A model generated the notes under the pieces. It ran no database searches. It was not told the origin of the DNA and worked only from the letters and a program-made list of their open reading frames with translations. The position numbers and the translations under genes were made by a program. This document shows positions 1 to 8,748 of a stretch of 64,000 nt of DNA, piece after piece. The DNA is from Streptomyces sp. NBC_00425 (GTDB lineage Bacteria; Actinomycetota; Actinomycetes; Streptomycetales; Streptomycetaceae), in contig NZ_CP107928.1 of NCBI RefSeq assembly GCF_036030735.1, positions 2,790,001 to 2,854,000 on the forward strand, given 5' to 3'. Each line of letters starts with the position of its first letter. Position 1 is the stretch's first letter.

Positions 1-512
1 CCGGCGGCGAACGCCTCGACGCGGCCGGAGGTCCCCGCCGCCGCGACGGGCGGTCCCTCGACGCCCTGCCCCTTCAGGTCGCGCCAGGGGTCCCAGCCGC
101 CCTTCTCCTTCTGGGCGACCACGGACAGTCCGGCGCCGGTGTTGCGGACGAAGACATGCGCACGTCCCTGGGCGTCCACGGCGACCGCGGGCGTTCCGGT
201 CCGGTCGCCCTTCTTGTCGGGATGACCGACGGGGGCCCAGTCCAGCGGGGCGAGCAGGGGCCGGAAGTGCGTCGAGTGCACCAGTGCGGCCGCCTCCCGC
301 GCGGTGGGCCGCCAGGAGGCCAGGTGGGCGTAGCCGTTCGCGCCCTGGCCGACGGCGAGAACCTGGTGGAGTCTCTGGTCGCCGCCGACCCGGCGCGGGG
401 CCTCCCAGGGGCCGCCCGGGACGTGTTCAGCACGGCACAGGACGGCGTCGTCCGACATCAGATAGACAGCCAGCCGTCCGTCGCGGCCGCGTATGAGCCA
501 GTCGCCGTTCAC
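1..512 (-). CDS. PLL-type beta-propeller protein (C-terminal end outside window)
   Basis: The reverse frame is open from a GTG at 512 to the window edge, giving about 170 residues that begin VNGDWLIRGRDGRLAVY. Blade-like repeats are visible: an aromatic/Gly strand, then the pattern PAVAVDAQGRAHVFVRNTG, then WDPWRDLKGQG and the start of another blade. This resembles the PLL/DUF346-like propeller repeats common in actinobacteria, which are often carbohydrate-binding. There is no signal peptide and no good ribosome site before the GTG, so the start is uncertain. No function beyond a likely propeller fold can be claimed. It diverges from the gene starting at 683. Confidence 0.5.
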   Translation of the reverse strand, partial: MNGDWLIRGRDGRLAVYLMSDDAVLCRAEHVPGGPWEAPRRVGGDQRLHQVLAVGQGANGYAHLASWRPTAREAAALVHSTHFRPLLAPLDWAPVGHPDKKGDRTGTPAVAVDAQGRAHVFVRNTGAGLSVVAQKEKGGWDPWRDLKGQGVEGPPVAAAGTSGRVEAFAA

Positions 513-564
513 CCGATCACTTTATGCCGGGGTCCCGACGACGCCCGCCGGGGGTCGCGTCCGC

Positions 565-603
565 CGACCTCGTCCGGCGACCTCGTCCGGCGATCTCGTC
601 CAG
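565..603. repeat. Three 13-bp tandem repeats
   Basis: Unit CGACCTCGTCCGG occurs three times head to tail (last copy CGATCTCGTCCAG), inside a longer stretch of degenerate CGTCCGCG-like words between the divergent genes at 512 and 683. No palindromic operator was seen there. Confidence 0.7.
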
Positions 604-682
604 GGGTCGCGTCCGCGGGCTGCGTCCCCGGTTCTCGGTCGCGGGTCTCGTCCGCGACGCCGTCCGTGCGACGCTGGTCCGC

Positions 683-1063
683 ATGGACGACGACAACTCC
701 GCGCCCGCGCTGCTCGTGATCGTCGACGCCGCGAACGTCGTCGGGTCGGTCCCCGACGGATGGTGGCGGGACCGGCGGGGCGCGGCGGAGCGGTTGCGCG
801 ACCGGCTGGCCGCGGACGGCCTCTTGGGGCACTCCGGGCCCGTGGACATCGTCCTCGTCGTCGAGGGCACGGCCCGCGGGGTGGAGCCGGCGCCCGGCGT
901 GCGGGTGGAGGCGGCCCCCGGCAGCGGGGACGACCGCATCGTCGAACTGGTCGCCGAGGCCGCCGGCCGCCGCCGTCTCGTCGTCACCGCCGACCGTGAG
1001 CTGCGCCGCCGGGTGACGGACCTCGGCGCGGACGTCACGGGCCCGCGCGCGGTACGCGGCTGA
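683..1063 (+). CDS. NYN/PIN-like small protein
   Basis: 126 residues. The start LLVIVDAANVVG places an Asp and Asn as in the NYN/PIN nuclease fold. A middle segment holds GSGDD and the end holds VVTADRELRRRV, another conserved acidic position of that fold. Streptomyces homologues are usually labelled NTP pyrophosphohydrolase, which the sequence does not support better than NYN/PIN. The ATG at 683 was chosen because the frame upstream only translates the intergenic repeats; no strong ribosome site is visible. It is monocistronic and ends at a strong palindromic terminator shared with the convergent permease gene. Confidence 0.6.
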   Translation: MDDDNSAPALLVIVDAANVVGSVPDGWWRDRRGAAERLRDRLAADGLLGHSGPVDIVLVVEGTARGVEPAPGVRVEAAPGSGDDRIVELVAEAAGRRRLVVTADRELRRRVTDLGADVTGPRAVRG

Positions 1064-1113
1064 CACCACGGCGGGTGGGACACCGCACGACGCAGGACGC
1101 ACGACACCGCTCG

Positions 1114-1143
1114 CAGGGGCAGGCGGCCGGCCGCCTGCCCCTG
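1114..1143. terminator. Bidirectional palindromic terminator
   Basis: A perfect 30-bp palindrome (15-bp arms beginning CAGGGGCAGGCGGCC) lies between the convergent genes ending at 1063 and 1247. There is no U-tract on either side, as is usual in Streptomyces. Confidence 0.75.
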
Positions 1144-1196
1144 GTTGACGGCCTTCGCCTCTGGGCGCGGACGCGGGGGCGGGGCTGCGCAGCCGC

Positions 1197-1235
1197 GAGC
1201 CCGGCCCCGGGCGGTCGCCGTCGGGGGCCGGGCTC
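1197..1235 (-). terminator. Hairpin just after the permease stop
   Basis: Perfect 12-bp arms GAGCCCGGCCCC and GGGGCCGGGCTC around a 15-nt loop begin 12 bp past the permease stop codon. This is most likely its own terminator. Confidence 0.7.
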
Positions 1236-1246
1236 GGGGGCGTGCG

Positions 1247-2767
1247 TCACACGGGGCCGGCGCCGCCGGTGCCCGGGGTGGGGGCGGTGGACGCCTCGGC
1301 TCGCCCGAGGCGGCTGTGGGAGCGGCCGTAGAGGAAGTAGACGACGCATCCGATGACCATCCAGATGCCGAACCGCAGCCAGGTCTCGGCGGGCAGGTTG
1401 AGCATCAGCCAGAGCGAGGCGAGCACCGACAGGATCGGGACGAACGGCACCCACGGGGTGCGGAAGGCCCGGGGCAGGTCGGGGCGGGACCTGCGCAGGA
1501 GGACGACGCCGATCGCGACGACCACGAAGGCGAACAGGGTGCCGATGTTGACCAGCTCGGCGAGCTCGCTCAGCGGGGTGAAGCCGGCGACGATCGCGAT
1601 GATCCCGCCGAGCAGGATCGTGGGCCGGTGCGGGGTCTTGTAGCGCGGGTGGACGTGGGAGAAGAAGCGGGGCAGCAGTCCGTCGCGGCTCATCGCGAAG
1701 AAGACACGGGTCTGGCCCAGCAGCAGGATCATGCAGACGGTGGTGAGGCCGACGGCGGCGCCGAAGCTGATGAAGCCCGCGAACCAGGGGTGCCCGGTGG
1801 CCTTGAAGGCGTCGGCGAGCGGGGCGGTGATGGACAACTTGGTGTAGTGCTCCATGCCCGTGACGACGATCGACACCAGCACGTACAGCGTGGTGCAGAT
1901 GATGAGGGAGCCGATGATGCCGCGGGGCATGTCCCGCTGCGGGTGCTTGGTCTCCTCCGCGGCCGTGGCGACCACGTCGAAGCCGATGAAGGCGAAGAAG
2001 ACCACCGAGGCGGCGGTGAAGATGCCCATGACGCCGAAGTTGGAGGGCGCCCAGCCGAACATCAGCTGGATGAGCGGGGAGTTCAGCCCCCCGCCGGCCT
2101 CGACGGCCTGCGCCTTGGGCACGAACGGGTCGTAGTTCTCGCCCTTGATGAAGAAGGCGCCGGCGATGATCACGGTCAGCACGACCGTCACCTTGATGGC
2201 GACCACGATCGAGGTCACACGCGCGGAGAGCTTGGTGCCGAGCACGAGGATGGCGGTGAGCACCAGAACGAGTGCGGCGGCGAGGATGTCGAAGCCGAAG
2301 CCGTGGGCCCCGTCCCGGCTGCCGAGCGCCGCCGGCAGGTGCCAGCCGGCGTTGTCCAGCAGTGAGGCGATGTAGCCGGACCAGCCGACGGCGACCACCG
2401 CGGTGCCGAGCGCGAACTCCAGGACCAGGTCCCAGCCGATGATCCAGGCGGGCAGTTCGCCGAGGGAGGCGTACGAGAAGGTGTACGCGGAGCCCGCCAC
2501 CGGGACGGTGGAGGCGAACTCGGCGTAGCAGAGCGCGGCGAGCGCGCAGACGACCCCGGCCACCACGAAGGCCAGGGCCACGGCCGGGCCGGCGTTGTTC
2601 TTGGCGACCGTGCCGGTGAGGACGAAGATGCCGGTGCCGATGATGACGCCGACGCCGAAGACGGTCAGGTCGAGCGCGGACAAGGATTTCTTGAGCGCGT
2701 GTTCTGGCTCCTCGGTGTCGAGGATGGACTGCTCGACCTTCTTCGTCCGGAAGAGGGTGCTGCTCAC
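1247..2767 (-). CDS. APC-family cationic amino acid permease
   Basis: 506 residues with about 12 hydrophobic segments. The N-terminal helix carries the APC signature around VIIGTGIFVLTG (about residues 40-52), then PAVALAFVVAG and CYAEFA, as in YfnA/CAT-type basic and general amino acid transporters. An internal AAEETKHPQRDMPRG loop is typical of the family. The GTG at 2767 was chosen because GGGAGGT lies six bases upstream; longer frames lack this. Substrate is not readable from sequence. It lies downstream of dxs but a perfect 19-bp hairpin separates them, so it probably has its own promoter. Confidence 0.85.
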   Translation of the reverse strand: MSSTLFRTKKVEQSILDTEEPEHALKKSLSALDLTVFGVGVIIGTGIFVLTGTVAKNNAGPAVALAFVVAGVVCALAALCYAEFASTVPVAGSAYTFSYASLGELPAWIIGWDLVLEFALGTAVVAVGWSGYIASLLDNAGWHLPAALGSRDGAHGFGFDILAAALVLVLTAILVLGTKLSARVTSIVVAIKVTVVLTVIIAGAFFIKGENYDPFVPKAQAVEAGGGLNSPLIQLMFGWAPSNFGVMGIFTAASVVFFAFIGFDVVATAAEETKHPQRDMPRGIIGSLIICTTLYVLVSIVVTGMEHYTKLSITAPLADAFKATGHPWFAGFISFGAAVGLTTVCMILLLGQTRVFFAMSRDGLLPRFFSHVHPRYKTPHRPTILLGGIIAIVAGFTPLSELAELVNIGTLFAFVVVAIGVVLLRRSRPDLPRAFRTPWVPFVPILSVLASLWLMLNLPAETWLRFGIWMVIGCVVYFLYGRSHSRLGRAEASTAPTPGTGGAGPV

Positions 2768-2851
2768 GGGGTACCTCCCACGCTGTGTCGTCCTCGACAT
2801 GATCGAGAGGGGGCGTAGACCGTATGCCCCGCCGCGGGCCGGTTAACGCGA

Positions 2852-2895
2852 ATGGACCGGTTCCACCACTCTTCACAGTGGTGGAACCGGTCCAT
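2852..2895 (-). terminator. Terminator after dxs
   Basis: Perfect 19-bp arms (ATGGACCGGTTCCACCACT and its complement) flank a 6-nt loop CTTCAC, 29 bp past the dxs stop. The symmetry also allows it to act as an operator for the permease promoter, but terminator is the simpler reading. Confidence 0.8.
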
Positions 2896-2924
2896 CCGGG
2901 CGGCTCGGGTCGCCTGCGCCGACG

Positions 2925-4844
2925 TCAGTCGCGGGCGGGCTCCACGGACTCGACCGCCGCGCTGCCGTACCGTCCGTCGAGCTTGGAGACGAGGCCGGTG
3001 ACCTGCCGCGCGATGTCGGGCGCGGTGAGCCCGATCTCGGCCATGACCTCGGCGCGGGAGGCGTGGTCGAGGAAGCGGGGCGGGATGCCGAAGTCGCGCA
3101 GCGGGACGTCGACTCCGGCGTCGCGCAGGGACTGGGCGATCGCCGATCCGACGCCGCCGACGCGGGAGTTGTCCTCGACGGTGACGACCACGCGGTGCCG
3201 TTCGGCGAGCGGGGCCATGGCCTCGTCGACGGGCTTGACCCAGCGCGGGTCGACGACGGTGGTGGTGATGCCCTGCCGGTCGAGGAGCGTCGCGATCTCC
3301 AGGCACATCGGGGCGAGTGCGCCCACGGAGACCAGCAGCACGTCGGGGGTGTCGGTGCCGCTCTCGCGCAGCACGTCCATCCCGCCGACGCGGCCCACGG
3401 CGGGCACGGCGGGGCCGACGGCGCCCTTGGAGAAGCGGACGACGGTCGGCGCGTCGTCGACGGCGACGGCCTCGCGCAGCTGGGCGCGGACCTGGTCGGC
3501 GTCGCGCGGGGCGGCGAGCCGCAGACCGGGAACGACCTGGAGGATCGACATGTCCCACATGCCGTTGTGGGAGGCGCCGTCGGTGCCGGTGACGCCCGCC
3601 CGGTCCAGTACGAATGTCACACCGCACTTGTGGAGGGCGACGTCCATGAGGACCTGGTCGAAGGCACGATTGAGGAATGTGGCGTACACCGCGAACACCG
3701 GATGCACCCCGCCGTGGGCCAGGCCCGCGGCGGAGACCGCGCCGTGCTGCTCGGCGATGCCGACGTCGTAGACCCGGTCCGGGAAGGCTTTGGCGAACTT
3801 GTCGAGTCCGACCGGCTGGAGCATGGCGGCGGTGATCGCGACGATGTCCGTGCGCTCCTCGCCGAGCCTGACCATCTCGTCGCCGAAGACGGACGTCCAG
3901 TCGGCGCCGGAGGTGGCGATCGGCAGACCGGTGTCGGGGTGGATCTTGCCGACGGCGTGGAAGCGGTCGGCCTCGTCCTGGAGGGCGGGCTGGTAGCCGC
4001 GGCCCTTCTCGGTGAGGCAGTGCACGATCACGGGGCCGCCGAAGCGCTTGGCGCGGGCCAGCGCGGACTCGAGCGCCTCGATGTCGTGGCCGTCGATCGG
4101 TCCGACGTACTTCAGGCCGAGGTCCTCGAACATGCCCTGGGGGGCGATGAAGTCCTTCAGGCCCTTCTTGGCGCCGTGCAGGGTCTCGTAGAGCGGCTTG
4201 CCGACGACGGGCGTGCGCTCGAGGAGGTCCTTGCCGCGGGCCAGGAAACGCTCGTAACCGTCCGTGGTGCGCAGGGTGGCGAGGTGATTGGCGAGGCCGC
4301 CGATGGTCGGCGCGTACGAGCGCTCGTTGTCGTTGACGACGATGACCAGCGGGCGGTCCCCGTCGGCGATGTTGTTCAGGGCCTCCCACGCCATGCCGCC
4401 GGTGAGCGCGCCGTCGCCGATGACCGCCACGACGTGGCTGTCGCGGTCGAGGATCTGGTTGGCCTTGGCGATGCCGTCGGCCCAGCCGAGCACCGTGGAG
4501 GCGTGGCTGTTCTCGATGACGTCGTGCTCGGACTCGGCCTGCGAGGGGTAGCCGGACAGGCCGCCCTTCATCTTCAGCCGGGAGAAGTCCTGCCGGCCGG
4601 TGAGCAGCTTGTGCACGTAGGACTGGTGTCCGGTGTCCCACAGGACCTTGTCCTTGGGCGACTCGAAGACCCTGTGCAGGGCGAGGGTGAGCTCGACCAC
4701 GCCGAGGTTGGGGCCGAGGTGGCCGCCGGTCTTGGAGACGGCGTCCACGAGGAAGGTGCGGATCTCCCCTGCCAGCTGGTCCAGCTCCTCCAGGCTGAGC
4801 CGGTCCAGATCGCGCGGTCCCCTGATGCGGGTCAGCAGCGGCAC
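2925..4844 (-). CDS. dxs: 1-deoxy-D-xylulose-5-phosphate synthase
   Basis: 639 residues, the normal DXS length. It condenses pyruvate and glyceraldehyde-3-phosphate with thiamine diphosphate, the first step of the MEP isoprenoid pathway. Visible motifs: GGHLGPNLG (41-49), [10 protein letters not shown] (70-79), the ThDP signature [16 protein letters not shown] (143-158), and GIAEQHG in the transketolase-like domain with the glutamate that activates the cofactor. The C-terminal domain follows in order. The GTG at 4844 has AAGGAGG seven bases upstream; in-frame extensions reaching 5120 are not credible. Streptomycetes often carry two dxs copies, so this may be one of a pair. Confidence 0.95.
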   Translation of the reverse strand: MPLLTRIRGPRDLDRLSLEELDQLAGEIRTFLVDAVSKTGGHLGPNLGVVELTLALHRVFESPKDKVLWDTGHQSYVHKLLTGRQDFSRLKMKGGLSGYPSQAESEHDVIENSHASTVLGWADGIAKANQILDRDSHVVAVIGDGALTGGMAWEALNNIADGDRPLVIVVNDNERSYAPTIGGLANHLATLRTTDGYERFLARGKDLLERTPVVGKPLYETLHGAKKGLKDFIAPQGMFEDLGLKYVGPIDGHDIEALESALARAKRFGGPVIVHCLTEKGRGYQPALQDEADRFHAVGKIHPDTGLPIATSGADWTSVFGDEMVRLGEERTDIVAITAAMLQPVGLDKFAKAFPDRVYDVGIAEQHGAVSAAGLAHGGVHPVFAVYATFLNRAFDQVLMDVALHKCGVTFVLDRAGVTGTDGASHNGMWDMSILQVVPGLRLAAPRDADQVRAQLREAVAVDDAPTVVRFSKGAVGPAVPAVGRVGGMDVLRESGTDTPDVLLVSVGALAPMCLEIATLLDRQGITTTVVDPRWVKPVDEAMAPLAERHRVVVTVEDNSRVGGVGSAIAQSLRDAGVDVPLRDFGIPPRFLDHASRAEVMAEIGLTAPDIARQVTGLVSKLDGRYGSAAVESVEPARD

Positions 4845-4987
4845 CCGTGCCTCCTTGCAGTAAAAGCTGATCGAGCTGTTGCCGGGCTTGTCGAGTCTAA
4901 TGTTCCGCCGGGGCGGCCGGACTCCGGCCCGTGCGTCATACGTCACCCGAACGGCCGTACCCACGATCCACCGTTCCCATGACACGA

Positions 4988-5021
4988 CTGTGCCCGGCAT
5001 CTGAACGGACGCCGGGCACAG
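4988..5021 (-). terminator. Terminator of the xylFGH operon
   Basis: Arms CTGTGCCCGGC and GCCGGGCACAG (11 bp, perfect) around a 12-nt loop lie 26 bp past the xylH stop and upstream of the dxs promoter region. Confidence 0.75.
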
Positions 5022-5046
5022 GGGGTCGTACGGTCGTACGGAGGGA

Positions 5047-6420
5047 CTAGCCTCGACCGGCCGCCTTCTGGCTCTTGCGGGACACCGAGTCGATGACGAC
5101 CGCGCCGAGCAGAACACCACCGGTGATCATGTACTGGATCGAGGTGTTCATGTTCAGCAGGTCGAGACCGGTCCGGATGGACTGGATGACCAGCATGCCC
5201 AGCAGGGCGGACCAGACGGTGCCGCGGCCGCCGAAGAGGCTGGTGCCGCCGATGACGGCCGCCGCGATGGCGAGCATCAGGGTGTCGCCGGCGCCGGCGC
5301 TCAGCGACGCGCCTGCCGTCTGGCCGGCGAAGAACATGCCGCCGACCGCCGCGAACCCGCCGGAGATGGCGAACACGGTGATCCTGACCATCGGCACGTT
5401 GATGCCGGCCCGGCGGGCGGCCTCGATGCCGCCGCCGACCGCGAAGACCTTGCGGCCGTACGTGGTGCGACGCAGCACGAAGTCCACGATCACCAGCGCG
5501 GCCAGGAAGATGACCAGCGCGTTGGAGACGCCGGAGGCGTTGTTCAGCACCGCGGCGGAGACGAACGCCGCGAGGGCGAGGGCGCCCACGCGCAGCAGGA
5601 TCTCACCGGTCGCACGGTGCGGGACGCCTGCGGCCCGGCGTCGGCGCTGCTCACCGAAGTTGCCGACCAGGGACAGCACGACGGCCAGGCCGGCCAGCAG
5701 GTAGGCCCCGATGATGGCCTGGTCCATGAAGAAGGAGTTCTGGCCGAGCAGGTGGATCGGGCCGGTGTCCGACGGCAGGTTGATCGTGCCGTTGGAGCCG
5801 AGCAGCCACAGCATCAGACCGTTCCAGGCGAGGAGGCCGGCCAGGGTGACCACGAAGGCCGGTACGCCGATCTTCGCGAAGAACCATCCGTGCAGGGCGC
5901 CGATCGCGATGCCCGTGACAATGGTCAGGGCGAGCGCGAGCCACGGGTTCATGCTGTGGTCCACCACGAACACGGCGAACACCGCGGACGCCAGACCGCT
6001 GACGGAGCCGACCGACAGGTCGATCTCCCCGAGCAGCAGCACGAACACCAGGCCGATGGCGAGCATGCCGGTGGCCGACAGGAAGTAACTGATGTTGGAG
6101 AGGTTGTCGGCGCTGAGGAAGCGGTCGTTCTTCAGCTGGAAGATCGTCCAGATGACGATCAGGCCGAGGACGACCGGGAGCTGGCCGAGCTCGCCGCTCT
6201 TGACCTTGCGCTTGAACTCGGTGACGTAGCCCTTGAGGCCCTCCTCGCGGACCAGCAGCCGCGGGTCGACGACGGAGACGGGCGCGGCCGTCGGGTCGTC
6301 GGCGGGCGCGACGGTCGTCTGGTCCTCGACGACGCCCTGGGTCTTCTCGAGCCCGGTGGCCGTCTCGGCCTTGCCCGGCTCTGTGGAGTCGCTCTTCACG
6401 GTCTTCGACGTGTCGCTCAC
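5047..6420 (-). CDS. xylH: Xylose-type ABC transporter permease
   Basis: 457 residues. A hydrophilic N-terminus of about 80 residues precedes about ten membrane segments of the ribose/xylose permease (BPD_transp_2) family, including the [13 protein letters not shown] signature and the C-terminal [12 protein letters not shown] motif. It forms the membrane channel with XylG. The GTG at 6420 overlaps the xylG stop as GTGA, indicating translational coupling. The order binding protein - ATPase - permease next to a ROK regulator matches S. coelicolor xylFGH as I recall it. Xylose is inferred from that context; the sequence alone only says pentose/hexose CUT2 importer. Confidence 0.85.
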   Translation of the reverse strand: MSDTSKTVKSDSTEPGKAETATGLEKTQGVVEDQTTVAPADDPTAAPVSVVDPRLLVREEGLKGYVTEFKRKVKSGELGQLPVVLGLIVIWTIFQLKNDRFLSADNLSNISYFLSATGMLAIGLVFVLLLGEIDLSVGSVSGLASAVFAVFVVDHSMNPWLALALTIVTGIAIGALHGWFFAKIGVPAFVVTLAGLLAWNGLMLWLLGSNGTINLPSDTGPIHLLGQNSFFMDQAIIGAYLLAGLAVVLSLVGNFGEQRRRRAAGVPHRATGEILLRVGALALAAFVSAAVLNNASGVSNALVIFLAALVIVDFVLRRTTYGRKVFAVGGGIEAARRAGINVPMVRITVFAISGGFAAVGGMFFAGQTAGASLSAGAGDTLMLAIAAAVIGGTSLFGGRGTVWSALLGMLVIQSIRTGLDLLNMNTSIQYMITGGVLLGAVVIDSVSRKSQKAAGRG

Positions 6421-7199
6421 TTGGCCGCCTCCGCGGTGCGACGCCCCGCACGACGGGTCACGGCGTTGTCCGTGGCACCGGTGATCGCGGCGATGATCTC
6501 TTCGTGGCTGGTGTCCTTCACGGGGAAGGAGCCGTTGTTCTTGCCCAGGCGCAGCACGGCGACGGTGTCCGCGACCGCCTTGACGTCGGCCATGTTGTGG
6601 CTGATGAGGATGACGCCGAGGTTGCGCTCGCGCAGCCGCTCGACCAGGTCGAGGACCTGCGCCGTCTGCTCGACGCCGAGCGCCGCGGTGGGCTCGTCGA
6701 GGATGACGACCTTCGGGTCGCCGATCAGCGCACGGGCGATCGCGACGACCTGGCGCTGACCGCCCGAGAGGCTCGCGATCGGGATGCGGACGCTCGGGAT
6801 GCGGATGGAGAGCGTGGAGAGCAGCTCGCGGGCGTTCTTCTCCATCGACACCTCGTCGATGACGCCGCGGCGCAGCAGCTCCCGTCCGAGGTACAGGTTG
6901 CCGACGACGTCGAGGTTGTCGCACAGCGCGAGGTCCTGGTAGACCGTCGCGACGCCGAGTCCCTGGGCGTCGTGCGGCTTGTCGATGCTGACCGGCCGGC
7001 CCTCCCACTCGATGACGCCCTCATCGATGGGGTGGACCCCTGCGATCGTCTTGACCAGGGTCGACTTCCCTGCGCCGTTGTCGCCCACCAGGGCGACCAC
7101 TTCTCCGGCGTGGACCTCCAGCTCGACGTCGGTGAGTGCCTGCACCGCACCGAATCGCTTGGAGACTCCGCGCAACGCCAGCACGGGCGTAGCGGACAC
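6417..7199 (-). CDS. xylG: Xylose-type ABC transporter ATPase, single domain
   Basis: 260 residues with one nucleotide-binding domain: Walker A GDNGAGKST, Q-loop TVYQDLALCDN, signature LSGGQRQ, Walker B VVILDEPTAALG and the switch histidine in ILISHN. CUT2 ATPases such as E. coli XylG carry two such domains in about 500 residues, so this half-size protein must act as a homodimer. The GTG at 7199 sits nine bases from a GAAGGAG; an ATG at 7208 directly abuts that site and is less likely. The stop overlaps the xylH start. Confidence 0.85.
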   Translation of the reverse strand: MSATPVLALRGVSKRFGAVQALTDVELEVHAGEVVALVGDNGAGKSTLVKTIAGVHPIDEGVIEWEGRPVSIDKPHDAQGLGVATVYQDLALCDNLDVVGNLYLGRELLRRGVIDEVSMEKNARELLSTLSIRIPSVRIPIASLSGGQRQVVAIARALIGDPKVVILDEPTAALGVEQTAQVLDLVERLRERNLGVILISHNMADVKAVADTVAVLRLGKNNGSFPVKDTSHEEIIAAITGATDNAVTRRAGRRTAEAAK

Positions 7200-7525
7200 G
7201 TGAACCATCTCCTTCGCCGCCTGACCGGCGGGGATGCCGCGCGCAAAGACAGGCGCGGAGGGATGTGGACGACGGCGCGGGGCGCGACGTCGACGCACGA
7301 GGTTTACAAGATGAACATGCGTGAATCCGCTGCGCTTGGCAACGGTTCTCTCACTGGGCGAGGTTCCGTCCGACGCCCTCCCCGGCAGCGGGGTGTGAAG
7401 GTGGGGCGGGCGTCGGACAGGTCTCACGGGGACCGCGGGGCGGTCGGCGGTCCCGAAGGCCGGTTCCGGGGAGCGGCGCTCGTGTGCGGCGCGTCCCGGG
7501 CGGGGCCCTCGGGACCGCCGAGCCG
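7200..7525 (-). other. xylF-xylG intercistronic gap with hairpin
   Basis: This 326-bp gap separates the binding-protein gene from xylG. It holds a hairpin at 7429-7454 (arms GGGACCGC and GCGGTCCC, 10-nt loop) about 72 bp past the xylF stop. Such a structure usually protects the 3' end of the binding-protein mRNA or partly terminates it, so that XylF is made in excess. No gene is seen in the gap. Confidence 0.5.
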
Positions 7526-8626
7526 CTACTGGAGGCCGGCGGCCTTGCAGGCGGCGGCGTACTCGGCGGTGCAGATGTCGGCGACGGTGTAGAGACCGTC
7601 CTTGACGACCGTGTCCTTGATGTTGGCCTTGGTGACCGACACCGGGGTCAGCAGCTGCGAGGGAACCTTGTCGCCGGAGCCGCTGGTGAGCGTCTCGGAG
7701 GCGGCGCCCTTGATGTCCTTGCCGTTGAGCAGGTCGACCGCGAGCTGGGCGGCGGCCTCGGCCTCCGGCTTGAAGGCCTTGTAGACGGTGGAGGACTGGG
7801 TGCCGGCGACGATGCGCTGGATGCCCGCGAGCTCCGCGTCCTGGCCGGTCAGCGGGATGCCGCTGATCTTCGCGCCCTTGAGGGTGTTGGCGATGCCACC
7901 GGCCATGCCGTCGTTGGCGGCGTAGACGCCCGCGATGTTCTTGGCGCCCAGCTGGGTGATGGCCGCGGACATCTTCTGGGCCGCGACGGTGTCCTTCCAC
8001 AGGCCGGACTGCTCGTAGGCGATGTCGACCTTGCCGTCGAGGACCTTGTGCGCGCCCTGCTTGAACTGGCCGGCGTTCGGGTCGGCGTCGTCACCGTTGA
8101 TCATGACGACCTTGGAGGTGGGGGTCGCCTTCGCGCCGAGGGCGTCGAGCAGGGCCTGGCCCTGGAGCTCGCCGACCTTGACGTTGTCGAACGAGACGTA
8201 GGCGCTGACCGGGCCCTGGGCGAGACGGTCGTACGCCACGACCTTGACGCCCTTGTCGACCGCGGACTGGATCGAGGACTTGATCGCGGCGGAGTCCTGG
8301 GCGGAGATCACGATGACCTTCACGCCCTTGGTCACCATGCTGCTGACCTGCTGCGCCTGCTTGGCCGGGTCGGCCGCGGCGTTGGCGTACTCGAGCTTGC
8401 AGTCGGAGCAGAGCGCCTTGACCTTGGCGTCGAAGTACGGCTTGTCGAACTTCTCGTACCGCGCGGTGACGCTGTCGGGAAGCAGCAGGCCGATGGACTT
8501 GTCGCCCGAGCTGCTGCTGCCGGAGTCGCTGGCCTTGTCGTCGCCCGCCTTGCCGCACGCGGCAATCGACAGCGCCATGGACACGGCGGTGGCGCCGATC
8601 ACGACTCTACGCATCGTTGCGTTCAT
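7526..8626 (-). CDS. xylF: Xylose-type substrate-binding lipoprotein
   Basis: 366 residues. It starts MNATMRRVVIGATAVSMALS and continues to the lipobox IAAC, so it is a membrane-anchored lipoprotein. The mature part is a type-1 periplasmic binding fold (Peripla_BP_4) with VIVISAQDSAAI, VVAYDRL and VYAANDGMAGG hinge and ligand segments typical of XylF/RbsB. GGGAGG lies about nine bases before the ATG. First gene of the xylFGH operon, preceded by a palindrome that is a good operator candidate for the adjacent ROK regulator. Ligand xylose is inferred from synteny. Confidence 0.85.
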   Translation of the reverse strand: MNATMRRVVIGATAVSMALSIAACGKAGDDKASDSGSSSSGDKSIGLLLPDSVTARYEKFDKPYFDAKVKALCSDCKLEYANAAADPAKQAQQVSSMVTKGVKVIVISAQDSAAIKSSIQSAVDKGVKVVAYDRLAQGPVSAYVSFDNVKVGELQGQALLDALGAKATPTSKVVMINGDDADPNAGQFKQGAHKVLDGKVDIAYEQSGLWKDTVAAQKMSAAITQLGAKNIAGVYAANDGMAGGIANTLKGAKISGIPLTGQDAELAGIQRIVAGTQSSTVYKAFKPEAEAAAQLAVDLLNGKDIKGAASETLTSGSGDKVPSQLLTPVSVTKANIKDTVVKDGLYTVADICTAEYAAACKAAGLQ

Positions 8627-8707
8627 TGGGGTGTGCCTCCCTGACAGGGCCGCAGCGCTGCGGCCGAGGTGGCTCGAAGTCAACTCGGCCGCAAGTTCGG
8701 CGTCAAG

Positions 8708-8719
8708 AAGTAAATACTT
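8708..8719. promoter_or_regulatory. Candidate ROK operator before xylF
   Basis: AAGTA-AA-TACTT is a perfect inverted repeat and markedly AT-rich for this genome. It lies 82 bp upstream of the xylF start and between xylF and the ROK regulator stop codon. ROK repressors of xylose genes bind similar AT-rich symmetric sites. Confidence 0.5.
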
Positions 8720-8748
8720 AACGAGATGGCAACGGCGTCATTCGTTCT

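Noticed and set aside
3063..4982. 639-residue forward open frame opposite dxs
   Set aside because: Antisense shadow; dxs motifs and ribosome site are on the reverse strand.
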